The translations under genes were made by a program, and so were the position numbers. Below, in pieces: positions 16,701-23,612 of a DNA stretch of 28,512 bases. The notes under the pieces are model-generated. The model made no database searches. It worked only from the letters and a program-made list of their open reading frames with translations, and was not told where the DNA came from. Origin of the DNA: JANQRV01 sp964533785 (lineage in GTDB: Bacteria; Bacteroidota; Bacteroidia; Chitinophagales; Saprospiraceae); NCBI GenBank assembly GCA_964533785.1, contig CAZHNG010000036.1, positions 1 through 28,512 of the forward strand. Reading direction: 5' to 3'. Position 1 is the first letter of the stretch. Each line of letters begins with the position of its first letter.

Positions 16701-16976
16701 GATGAGCAAGTGAGTGGTAATCGCTCAAAGGCAGAGATCGGTGAAAAAACTAATCCTACCGTACAATCCAGGTACTACGTAGCTTACCGTGGAGCATTTA
16801 CGACTTACGGGCCAACTGACATGCATAAAAAGTCTCTGGCCATTGCACAGTCCCAATTCAAGGAGATAAAATCTGAGATCGATCAGATCAGTAAGGTCGA
16901 CATTCCTAAGATGGAAGAAGCACTGAAGGCTATCGGAGCACCGATGATAGAGAGCGCGGTGATGCCTAAGTACTGA
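13725..16976 (+). CDS. Large secreted VPS10/sortilin-type BNR beta-propeller protein
   Basis: A 1083-residue exported protein with a signal peptide (MKFNACLIALICLLSLGLNAQ). It contains many BNR/Asp-box turns of the S-T-D-G-G-x-T-W kind: GVWKTENAGTTW, GIYRSTDDGKTW, GLYKSTDGGETW, GIHRSMDGGETW and GVYRSENRGASW, then further boxes near residues 330, 520, 580, 660 and 690. This is the pattern of VPS10/sortilin-like multi-blade propellers, often labelled glycosyl hydrolase although no catalytic evidence supports that. A fibronectin-like segment (about 800-925) and a helical C-terminal part (about 930-1075) follow. It lacks a T9SS tail. It may bind or process extracellular protein or glycans. The ATG at 13725 is preferred to a TTG at 13716. 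Confidence 0.88.
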   Translation: MKFNACLIALICLLSLGLNAQEDSDMTYEASSFSGMKLRNVGPAFTSGRIADIAIHPNDDNVWYVAVGSGGVWKTENAGTTWQPIFDDQPSYSIGCVTIDPNNPHTIWVGTGENVGGRHVGFGDGIYRSTDDGKTWKNMGLKKSEHISKIIVHPENSDVLWVAAQGPLWSKGDERGLYKSTDGGETWKKVLGDAEWTGVTDILIDPRDPDVLYAATWQRHRTVAAYMGGGPKTGIHRSMDGGETWEELKTGLPSGNKGKIGLAISPQKPDVIYAAIELNRTKGGVYRSENRGASWTKMSDAVSGATGPHYYQELYACPHNFDRLYLVDVRIQISDDGGKNFRRLTEQDKHSDNHAIAFRKDDPDYLLIGTDGGIYESFDGAKNWRFFDNLPITQYYKVAVDDAEPFYNIFGGTQDNGSHGGPSRTDAEGIRNKHWYKTLGADGHQSATEPGNPNIIYAETQQGGLHRVDMITGEQVYIQPQPAEGEDYERFNWDAPILVSPHDPTRLYFASHRVWRSDNRGDDWTAISGDLTRDEERITLPIMGKTWSWDAPWDVNAMSNYNTITSLAESPKQEGVIYAGTDDGIVQVTEDGGQNWRKIEVGSMPGVPKTAFVNDIKADLYDANTVYVALDNHKYGDFKPYLLKSTDRGRTWKSITGNMPDRHLVWRMVQDHVAPNLLFAATEFGIYFTLDGGEEWTKVKGSPTIPFRDIVIQKRENDLVGASFGRSFFVLDDYSFLREVTEEKMKAEANLFTSIRKAYWYSERDLVGSQGASRYEADNPPFGAVFTYHLAEGYSSLEADRKETEKELIKADKDVPFPGWDALEKERRQDKPKVWLTVKDEDGNVIRRISGSTKKGLHRVAWDLRMMSKNTIRLEQASSGGWRSRGLMAVPGNYTVTLSKEIDGKITPLSDPVPFQVVPLRKGALDGKSHQEIAAFVEELGEMQSMMSAANMVFDHCMDKVKAMKVALDRSNKENLTLNTQLYELKQKLMDLDEQVSGNRSKAEIGEKTNPTVQSRYYVAYRGAFTTYGPTDMHKKSLAIAQSQFKEIKSEIDQISKVDIPKMEEALKAIGAPMIESAVMPKY

Positions 16977-16990
16977 TCGGATAGAATGTA

Positions 16991-17220
16991 TAGAACGCAG
17001 ATGACGCGGATTTAGCAGATTTTCGCGGATAAAGGATAGAACGCAGATGACGCGGATTTAGCGGATTTTCGCAGATATAAGGATAGAACGCGGATGATGC
17101 AGATTTAGCGGATTTTCGCGGATATAAGGATAGAACGCGGATGATGCGGATTTAGCGGATTTTCGCGGATATAAGGATAGAACGCGGATAACGCAGATTT
17201 AGCGGATTTTCGCGGATAGA
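16991..17220 (+). repeat. Left GCGGAT array: five tandem 46-47 bp units
   Basis: Units begin TAGAACGC at 16991, 17037, 17084, 17131 and 17178, spaced 46, 47, 47 and 47 bp. Each holds four GCGGAT-like cores (variants GCAGAT, TGCAGAT) about 9, 9 and 10 bp apart, then ATAAGGA. A degenerate fragment (GGATAGAATG) precedes them at 16979. The region 16977-17281 between the VPS10-like gene and the GxxExxY gene holds this array, the linker and one inverted copy, and no other gene. Confidence 0.95.
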
Positions 17221-17239
17221 GTGTAAAAGATCAGTGAAG

Positions 17240-17269
17240 ATCTGCCCAATCTGCGTCATTCGCGTTCCA
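17240..17269 (-). repeat. Inverted copy ending the left array
   Basis: The reverse complement of this stretch matches the first 30 bp of the repeat unit (24 of 30 sites against the unit at 17178). It can form a long stem with that last unit across a loop of about 32 nt. It ends 12 bp before the GxxExxY start codon. The same linker plus inverted copy recurs at 17778-17827. Confidence 0.85.
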
Positions 17270-17281
17270 TAAATGATACAC

Positions 17282-17653
17282 ATGAAACAAAAAGATTTAA
17301 CTGAAAATATAATCGGCTGTTTCTACAATGTTTATAATATTTTAGGCTACGGGTTTCTGGAAAAAGTCTATGAAAATGCCATGTTGGTTGAGTTGAGAAA
17401 AAATGGGTTATCCTGTAATGCGCAACAAAAAATTAAAGTGTATTATGATAATGTTCAAGTGGGATTATATTATGCGGACATTTTAGTCGAAGAAAAGGTC
17501 ATTATTGAGATTAAGGCAGCAGAAAGCATTATAGAAGCTCATGAACTTCAGTTGATCAATTATTTGAAAGCAACTGATATTGAGGTGGGGCTTTTATTGA
17601 ATTTTGGAAAGACGCCTCAGTTTAAGCGTAAGATATTCTCTAATACTGGATAG
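17282..17653 (+). CDS. GxxExxY family protein (PD-(D/E)XK-like)
   Basis: A 123-residue protein. It begins MKQKDLTENIIGCFYNVYNILG, followed by the family motif GFLEKVY (24-30, G-x-x-E-x-x-Y), then YYADILVE with Asp66 and VIIEIKAAESI with Glu76 and Lys78. This D...ExK arrangement is that of PD-(D/E)XK nuclease-like folds. The family (TIGR04256-type) has no established function. The ATG at 17282 is favoured; an ATG 9 bp earlier is possible. The TAG stop (17651-17653) is the first three bases of the repeat unit that follows, so the gene ends inside the right array. Lower GC than its neighbours. Confidence 0.9.
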   Translation: MKQKDLTENIIGCFYNVYNILGYGFLEKVYENAMLVELRKNGLSCNAQQKIKVYYDNVQVGLYYADILVEEKVIIEIKAAESIIEAHELQLINYLKATDIEVGLLLNFGKTPQFKRKIFSNTG

Positions 17654-17777
17654 AACGCGGATGTGGCGGATTTTCGCGGATAAAGGATAGAACGCTGATG
17701 ACGCGGATGGAGCGGATTTTCGCGGATATAAGGATAGAACGCGGATAATGCAGATTTAGCGGATTTTCGCGGATAGA
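17651..17777 (+). repeat. Right GCGGAT array: three tandem units
   Basis: Units begin TAGAACGC at 17651 (shortened to 37 bp), 17688 (47 bp) and 17735 (about 43 bp, last). They are the same family and orientation as the left array. The first unit supplies the stop codon of the GxxExxY gene. Confidence 0.93.
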
Positions 17778-17797
17778 GTGCATGAAGATCAGTGAAA

Positions 17798-17827
17798 ATC
17801 CGCCCAATCCGCGTCATCAGCGTTCCA
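17798..17827 (-). repeat. Inverted copy ending the right array
   Basis: The reverse complement matches the first 30 bp of the last right-hand unit at 23 of 30 sites. Linker and inverted copy closely parallel those at 17221-17269, including GATCAGTGAA. It lies 25 bp before the S9 peptidase start codon, so it forms most of that gene's leader. Confidence 0.85.
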
Positions 17828-17852
17828 TAAACTGTTACAAAAAAAACTGATA

Positions 17853-19916
17853 ATGAAGTATTTTTTACATCTCCTATTCATACTGGGTATCATCCATCTC
17901 AATGCCCAGGAATCTAACGTATTTCAANNNNNNNNNNTCGAATACGTTTCGGATCCACAGATCGCTCCGGATGGGAATCGCATCATTTATGCCCGCAATT
18001 TCAAAGACATTATGACCGACGGTAATTTGTCTAATCTTTGGATGGTCGATTTTAATGGGCAAAACAACGAACCAATAACTACCGGAAATCAAAGAGATTA
18101 TAGTCCCCGCTGGTCCCCGCAGGGCACACAAGTAGCTTATTTATCCAACAAAAGCGGCAAAACGCAATTGTATTTGCGCTGGCTGGAAAGCGGAGCGGAA
18201 GCAAAATTGACCAACCTGACCAAGGGGCCCCGGAATATCCAATGGTCTCCCGATGGTTTGTGGATATCTTTTGTTATGTCCGTAGAAGCACCTAAAGAGG
18301 AATCTTTAGCTAAGATGCCGGCGAAGCCTGCCGGTGCGAAATGGGCCGATTCACCCGTAGTTATTGATAAAATGAACTACCGGGCTGACGGTGTGGGATT
18401 TACGCCCAATACGTATAGCCAGGTTTTTATCATTTCAGTAAACGGAGGGCATCCACGCCAGTTAACTTTTGGAGAATACGATAATGGCGGGGCCTATTCC
18501 TGGAGTCCCGATAGTGGATCAATCTTGTTTTCCGCTAACCGGCACCCCGAAGGCGAATACGATCCACGCAATACCGAAATCCACGAAGTAGATATCGCTA
18601 CCCTTGAAGTGACAACGTTATCCGATCGCCAGGGCCCCGATAGCAGCCCCAAAGTTTCTCCCGACGGAAAATGGGTCGCCTACACAGGATTTGATGATAC
18701 TTACCAAGGCTACATGGTTACCAAACTGTATTTGATGAAAAGGGATGGTTCGGATAAGCAACTGATCAGTGGAGACTTCGACCGGGATGTAGCCAACATT
18801 CAATGGAAAGGAGATAGCAAGGGGTTATTCTTTCAATACGATGATGAGGGACACACCAAAATCGGCTATTGCGATTTGAACGGTAAGATCGAAGAAATTG
18901 CTAAGGATGTGGGCGGGCTTTCTTTGGGAAGACCTTACAGTGACGGCACTTACAGCGCAGCGCGGAACGGCCGGTTGGCATTCACCCTAACTGCTCCTGA
19001 TCATCCTGCCGACCTGGCTGTAGTGGAAGCCAATAGCAAGGAAGTAACCCGCCTGACCAATTACAACGGAGACCTTTTTGCCTCTTCAGAGATGGGAACG
19101 GATGAATTTGAAGGGTACAAACAATTGGGAGAAGTGGAGGAGATCTGGTACGAATCCTCCTATGATCAAAGAAAAGTCCAGGGGTGGATCTGCAAGCCTC
19201 CCAATTTTGATCCCAATAAGAAATATCCGTTATTACTGGAAATTCACGGCGGCCCCTTCAGTAATTACGGCTGGCGCTTTTCTGCCGAAGTTCAATTATA
19301 TGCTGCTGCCGGATACGTGGTTTTATATACCAACCCGAGGGGAAGTACTAGCTACGGACAGGAATTTGGTAATTTAATTCACCACAACTACCCGGGACAG
19401 GATTATGACGATTTGATGTCGGGGGTAGACGCCGTAATTGAGCGTGGATACATTGACGAAGATCAGCTCTACATAACCGGCGGCAGCGGTGGCGGCGTAT
19501 TGACCGCCTGGTCTATCGGAAAAACGGATCGCTTTCGGGCAGCGGTAGTGGCAAAACCTGTGATCAACTGGTATAGCTTCGTCTTGCACGCTGATGGTAT
19601 TCCTTTCTTTTATAAGTATTGGTTCCCCGATTATCCGTGGAATGCACAGGAACATTATATGAAACGGTCGCCTATTTCACTGGTTGGGAACGTGAAAACG
19701 CCCACCATGCTTTTAACTGGTGAGCAGGACTACCGCACACCCATGTCGGAAACGGAGCAGTATTACGCTGCCTTAAAATTGCAAAAAATTCCGTCTGCCA
19801 TGGTAAGGATCCAGGGAGCAGGACATGGCATAGCCAGTAAACCCAGTAATTTAATCGCTAAGGTTAGTTATATTTTGGGGTGGTTTGAAAAGTATAAGGA
19901 TCACGAAAAGCCCTAG
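17853..19916 (+). CDS. Secreted S9 family (prolyl oligopeptidase-like) peptidase
   Basis: About 687 residues, interrupted near residue 26 by 10 N. It has a signal peptide (MKYFLHLLFILGIIHLNAQ), an N-terminal WD40-like/TolB-type beta-propeller (about 30-400; repeats such as DYSPRWSPQGTQVAYLSN, NIQWSPDGLWISF and YSWSPDSGSILFSANR), and a C-terminal alpha/beta hydrolase domain. The triad is Ser at about 545 (GGSGGG), Asp at about 626 (GEQDYRTP) and His at about 658 (GAGHGIAS). HGGPFSNYGW contributes the oxyanion region. It should release short peptides or dipeptides from oligopeptides in the periplasm. A strong terminator follows, separating it from susC. The reading frame across the N run is intact only if the gap length is a multiple of three plus one, as drawn. 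Confidence 0.93.
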   Translation: MKYFLHLLFILGIIHLNAQESNVFQXXXXEYVSDPQIAPDGNRIIYARNFKDIMTDGNLSNLWMVDFNGQNNEPITTGNQRDYSPRWSPQGTQVAYLSNKSGKTQLYLRWLESGAEAKLTNLTKGPRNIQWSPDGLWISFVMSVEAPKEESLAKMPAKPAGAKWADSPVVIDKMNYRADGVGFTPNTYSQVFIISVNGGHPRQLTFGEYDNGGAYSWSPDSGSILFSANRHPEGEYDPRNTEIHEVDIATLEVTTLSDRQGPDSSPKVSPDGKWVAYTGFDDTYQGYMVTKLYLMKRDGSDKQLISGDFDRDVANIQWKGDSKGLFFQYDDEGHTKIGYCDLNGKIEEIAKDVGGLSLGRPYSDGTYSAARNGRLAFTLTAPDHPADLAVVEANSKEVTRLTNYNGDLFASSEMGTDEFEGYKQLGEVEEIWYESSYDQRKVQGWICKPPNFDPNKKYPLLLEIHGGPFSNYGWRFSAEVQLYAAAGYVVLYTNPRGSTSYGQEFGNLIHHNYPGQDYDDLMSGVDAVIERGYIDEDQLYITGGSGGGVLTAWSIGKTDRFRAAVVAKPVINWYSFVLHADGIPFFYKYWFPDYPWNAQEHYMKRSPISLVGNVKTPTMLLTGEQDYRTPMSETEQYYAALKLQKIPSAMVRIQGAGHGIASKPSNLIAKVSYILGWFEKYKDHEKP
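17928..17937. other. Assembly gap (10 N)
   Basis: Ten undetermined bases just after the signal peptide of the S9 peptidase. Ten N is a common placeholder, so the true length is unknown. Related proteins usually continue straight into the propeller here, so little coding sequence is likely to be missing. Confidence 0.97.
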
Positions 19917-19947
19917 CAATATCTTCTGCTTTTACATTAATTCGACA

Positions 19948-19993
19948 AAAGGGGTCTGAAATTCGGCAGCGAATTTCAGACCCCTTTCGTTTT
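19948..19993 (+). terminator. Strong intrinsic terminator after the S9 peptidase
   Basis: An 18-bp perfect stem (19948-19965 with 19970-19987; core GGGGTCTGAAATTCG) with loop GCAG is followed by CGTTTT. It starts 32 bp after the stop codon and separates the peptidase from the susC leader. Confidence 0.9.
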
Positions 19994-20010
19994 AAAATTG
20001 TAAAAAAGTT

Positions 20011-20032
20011 AAGTGTCAGCAAAATGACATTT
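20011..20032. promoter_or_regulatory. Operator-like inverted repeat upstream of susC
   Basis: AAGTGTCA-GCAAAA-TGACATTT forms an 8-bp inverted repeat (one G-T pair) with a 6-bp spacer, just past the preceding terminator. Position and symmetry would suit a dimeric regulator; no factor is known from the sequence. Confidence 0.3.
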
Positions 20033-20151
20033 AAAAATTGGGGGATTACGAACTCGCTAAAACAAACAAAAGTGCATTATAACCTACATTTCAGGAACCG
20101 TCTTCTATTCTTTTTTTTACCAATCACAATAAGGTTGTTTTTAGTGCGAAA

Positions 20152-20190
20152 AGCGATTAGGTTTTGTTCCTAATGCTCATTTTTTTTTTG
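20152..20190 (+). terminator. Terminator-like hairpin in the susC leader
   Basis: AGC-G-ATTAGG pairs with CCTAAT-GCT (9 bp with one bulged G) around a 7-nt loop, followed by CA and a run of ten T. It lies about 150 bp upstream of the susC ATG and 160 bp after the previous terminator. It could end a small RNA or act as an attenuator of susCD. The 420-bp gap 19917-20337 has no credible ORF, and I found no exact TAnnTTTG in it. Confidence 0.6.
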
Positions 20191-20337
20191 AATTATATTG
20201 AAATTGTTGCTTATGGAATGGGTTGATTCTGAGGAATACGGTGTTAGGGAAATCTATTTTGGTGATTCCAGTATTTAAAACTGAAAAGGCGTAAACAAAT
20301 AACTCGAAACATATTATTTAATTTTAAAAACGTTAGT

Positions 20338-23300
20338 ATGAAAAAGCTTTCACTAGTATTATTACTGTCCTTGTTCGTGGTAGGCTTTACCATGGCACAA
20401 CGGTCGATAACGGGTACGGTCTCTGATAATCAGGGAGAGCCGTTGATCGGTGCCAGTGTTTTGGTAAAAGGTACCACTACAGGTACGGTTACCGATTTCG
20501 ACGGTAATTACACCGTCCAGATGCCTGATGGTGCCACAACTTTAGTTTTCAGTTACACGGGATTTGAAACCCAGGAAATTGAAGTGGGCAACCAAAGTGT
20601 CATCGATATAACACTTGCTGAAGGGGTAACCCTTACGGAAGCGGTTGTTACAGCGCTGGGAATACAAAGGGAAGAAAAGGCTCTTGGGTACGCTGTACAG
20701 AAAGTAGATGGCGCCGAATTGGCGGAAACCAGAGAAACCAACCTGGTGAACTCGCTACAAGGTAAAGTAGCAGGGATCCAGATCCAAGGTAGCCCATCTG
20801 CTATGGGCGGTTCTTCAAGGATTACGATTCGGGGTTCCAACTCATTTTTGGGGAATAACCAACCGCTATTCGTGATCGATGGGATTCCAATCGATAACTC
20901 CCAGTTTTCAAGTAATGGCCAACAAAGGGGATTTGGAGGTGCAGGCGCCTATGATTACGGGAATACTGCCCAGGATATTGATCCGAATACCATTGAGTCC
21001 ATGACCGTACTGAAAGGCGCTGCTGCTTCTGCCCTTTACGGACAGCGTGGTGCCAACGGTGTTATTTTGATTACTACCAAAAATGGTGCTGGGAAAAAAG
21101 GAATTGGAGTAGAAGTTAGTTCCGCTTTGACCCTTGATGAGGTCGATAACTTAATTCCTCACCAGCAGGAATACGGTGGAGGTGCCCTCAACCCCAATAC
21201 CAGTCATGGTTTTAATGAAGTGATTCAGGATGGTGAAACATTCTTGTATCCTGCCTACTCCAAAGATGGTTCCTGGGGACCGAAATACGATCCTAGCGTT
21301 AGAGTTCGCCATTGGGATTCCTGGGACCCTGAATCTCCCAACTATAAGGAAACCCGTCCTTGGGTTGCTCCAAATGCCGGATATGAAGAGTATTTCGAAA
21401 CAGGGCAGACCTGGACCAACAGTATTGCCCTTACGGGTGCCAATGATAAAGGTTCTTTCCGCTTGGGATATACAAACTTAGACCAACAGGGAACCTTCCC
21501 GGAAGCAGCTTTGCAACGGAATTCTATCAATATCAATTCTCAATACCAAATTCACGAGCGAGTGAAGGTCGGTTTGGTAGGAAACTACGTTCGTACCGAT
21601 GCTGAAAATCGTAATGCTACGGGTTATAACAATGGTAACCCCATGCAAGCATTCACGCAATGGTGGCAAACACAGTTGGACATCGATCGCTTGAAGAACA
21701 CCACTTTTACAGATGGTACACAAATGACCTGGAACGCAAAAGGACCACAAAAAGATGGTGAGGACAATCTGATCTTTTACGATCGTGCTCCTAACTTCTT
21801 CGATAATCCTTTCTGGGTAAGAGAGAACTATTTACAAGAAGATACGCGTAACCGTTTCTTTGGTAATGCAAATGTTAGTGTGAATTTAGCCAAAGGATTG
21901 GATCTGGCCGGTCGTTTCGGTACCGATACTTATCAGTTCAGCTTGCGTCAGGGAATTCCGGTCGCTTCGGTTGAAACATCAAGATACCAGGAGACGGAGC
22001 GTAGATTCCAGGAAACCAACCTGGAAGTGACTTTGAGATACAATAATGACTTTGGTAAATTCTCGGTAAGTGCTCTGGCTGGTGGAAACCGTATGCGTCA
22101 GTTCAATCGGGCTACTGATTTAAATTCTGTAGGTGGATTAAGTCTGGAAGGCTTCTTCAACATCAGCAACTCTGCGAGTTCGCCAAATATTACCACTTCG
22201 GAGACAGAAAGAGGGATCAATAGTGTATTCGGTTCTGCTTCTTTCGGTTGGGATAGCTGGATCTATTTGGACGTGACTGCACGTAATGACTGGTCTTCTA
22301 CTTTACCAGATGATAATAATTCTTACTTCTATCCATCGGCATCGTTGAGTTTTGTACTTTCAGAATTACCATTGATCAATGATATTGATTTCTTGTCTTT
22401 TGCGAAAGTACGTGCTAGTTACGCACAGGTTGGAAATGACGCTGGTGCTTACCAGTTGACCGATGTATTTGCACCACAAGTGCCTAACTTCGGAAGTAAC
22501 CCGAGATACGCAGTTCCAAATCAACAAAATAATCCAGAGTTAAAGCCAGAGCAAACTTCTGAATACGAAGTGGGTGTTGACATGCGCTTCTTCAACGGTC
22601 GTTTAGGCTTTGATGTCGCTTATTTTGACCGTACTACTACTGATCAGATCTTCTCCGTACCTTCTTCTTCTGCTACGGGTTATACTTCAAGAATTTTGAA
22701 CGCAGGAGAAATGCGCAACTGGGGATTTGAATTTCAGCTTTCCGGTACGCCGATCGAAACGAAGGACTTCCGCTGGGATATCGGTATCAATGCCTTCCAG
22801 CAGAACAACGAAGTGGTTGAGCTGGCAGAAGGTGTAGAAAGTATCGCGCGTGGTGGAACCTGGGCTGCTGACTTGCGAATTGCGAAAGGCTTCCCGTATA
22901 TGGCGGTCTTTGGCCAGGATTATGTATTTGATGATAACGGCAACCGTATGGTGGATGAAGATGGTAATTACATGTTTACGAGCGAGCGGGTATTTTTAGG
23001 TTCTGCGATTGCTGACTGGACCGGTGGGTTTAATACCAGAATTGCTTACAAAGGTTTGTTTGCAAGCGCATTGTTCGACTTCCAGGAAGGTGGTGTGATC
23101 CACTCTACTTCTTTGCAATGGGCTAAATATTCCGGTATGCACCCAGAAACGGTGGCATTCAATGATTCTGAAGACATTCGTGCCGATGGATTACTATTGC
23201 CAGGTGTCAAATCGGATGGTACGCCAAACGATATCCGCATTGACCCACAAGTTTATCATCAAACATTCTGGAACCGTGCAGCACCTAATGTTTTCGAAGC

Positions 23301-23541
23301 TAGCTTTTTGAAATTAAGAGAGTTGCGTTTAGGGTATAAATTGCCGCAAAGTGTTCTTGGTGCTACACCATTTACAGATGTAACCATTAGCTTGTTCGGA
23401 CGGAACCTGGCGATCCTTGCTGCTGATCTCCCTTACCTCGATCCTCAGATCATTGCTGGTGCCGGAAACGACCAAGGTTTGGAAAATGCTCAGATTCCTT
23501 CAGTAAGATCTTTCGGAGCTAGCCTTAATATCAAGCTGTAA
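20338..23541 (+). CDS. SusC/RagA-family TonB-dependent outer membrane transporter
   Basis: A 1067-residue outer-membrane barrel that imports nutrients with TonB energy. It has a signal peptide (MKKLSLVLLLSLFVVGFTMAQ), a CarboxypepD_reg-like domain (about 22-100: SITGTVSDNQGEPLIGASV, FDGNYTVQMPDG, FSYTGFETQEIEV), the plug (about 105-225: LVNSLQGKVAGIQI, ITIRGSNS, PLFVIDGIPIDN, MTVLKGAAASALYGQRGANG), then the long beta-barrel ending in SFGASLNIKL. There is no N-terminal extension for anti-sigma signalling. susD follows 71 bp downstream. Substrate cannot be read from sequence; peptidase neighbours suggest oligopeptides, as for RagAB (inference). Confidence 0.97.
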   Translation: MKKLSLVLLLSLFVVGFTMAQRSITGTVSDNQGEPLIGASVLVKGTTTGTVTDFDGNYTVQMPDGATTLVFSYTGFETQEIEVGNQSVIDITLAEGVTLTEAVVTALGIQREEKALGYAVQKVDGAELAETRETNLVNSLQGKVAGIQIQGSPSAMGGSSRITIRGSNSFLGNNQPLFVIDGIPIDNSQFSSNGQQRGFGGAGAYDYGNTAQDIDPNTIESMTVLKGAAASALYGQRGANGVILITTKNGAGKKGIGVEVSSALTLDEVDNLIPHQQEYGGGALNPNTSHGFNEVIQDGETFLYPAYSKDGSWGPKYDPSVRVRHWDSWDPESPNYKETRPWVAPNAGYEEYFETGQTWTNSIALTGANDKGSFRLGYTNLDQQGTFPEAALQRNSININSQYQIHERVKVGLVGNYVRTDAENRNATGYNNGNPMQAFTQWWQTQLDIDRLKNTTFTDGTQMTWNAKGPQKDGEDNLIFYDRAPNFFDNPFWVRENYLQEDTRNRFFGNANVSVNLAKGLDLAGRFGTDTYQFSLRQGIPVASVETSRYQETERRFQETNLEVTLRYNNDFGKFSVSALAGGNRMRQFNRATDLNSVGGLSLEGFFNISNSASSPNITTSETERGINSVFGSASFGWDSWIYLDVTARNDWSSTLPDDNNSYFYPSASLSFVLSELPLINDIDFLSFAKVRASYAQVGNDAGAYQLTDVFAPQVPNFGSNPRYAVPNQQNNPELKPEQTSEYEVGVDMRFFNGRLGFDVAYFDRTTTDQIFSVPSSSATGYTSRILNAGEMRNWGFEFQLSGTPIETKDFRWDIGINAFQQNNEVVELAEGVESIARGGTWAADLRIAKGFPYMAVFGQDYVFDDNGNRMVDEDGNYMFTSERVFLGSAIADWTGGFNTRIAYKGLFASALFDFQEGGVIHSTSLQWAKYSGMHPETVAFNDSEDIRADGLLLPGVKSDGTPNDIRIDPQVYHQTFWNRAAPNVFEASFLKLRELRLGYKLPQSVLGATPFTDVTISLFGRNLAILAADLPYLDPQIIAGAGNDQGLENAQIPSVRSFGASLNIKL

Positions 23542-23612
23542 TAAATTTCTAATATTAATAAATAGCGGAAATTTTTGGAATTAATTTTTGAACAGTTAAT
23601 TATTCAATAATC

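Noticed and set aside
16991..17272. CRISPR-like array
   Set aside because: Units are contiguous, with no unique spacers, and contain internal short repeats; no cas genes nearby.
17617..17817. Minus-strand open frame of 66 codons across the right repeat array
   Set aside because: It merely translates the GCGGAT repeats in reverse (Arg/Ser/Pro-rich periodic peptide) and overlaps the GxxExxY gene; no start signal.
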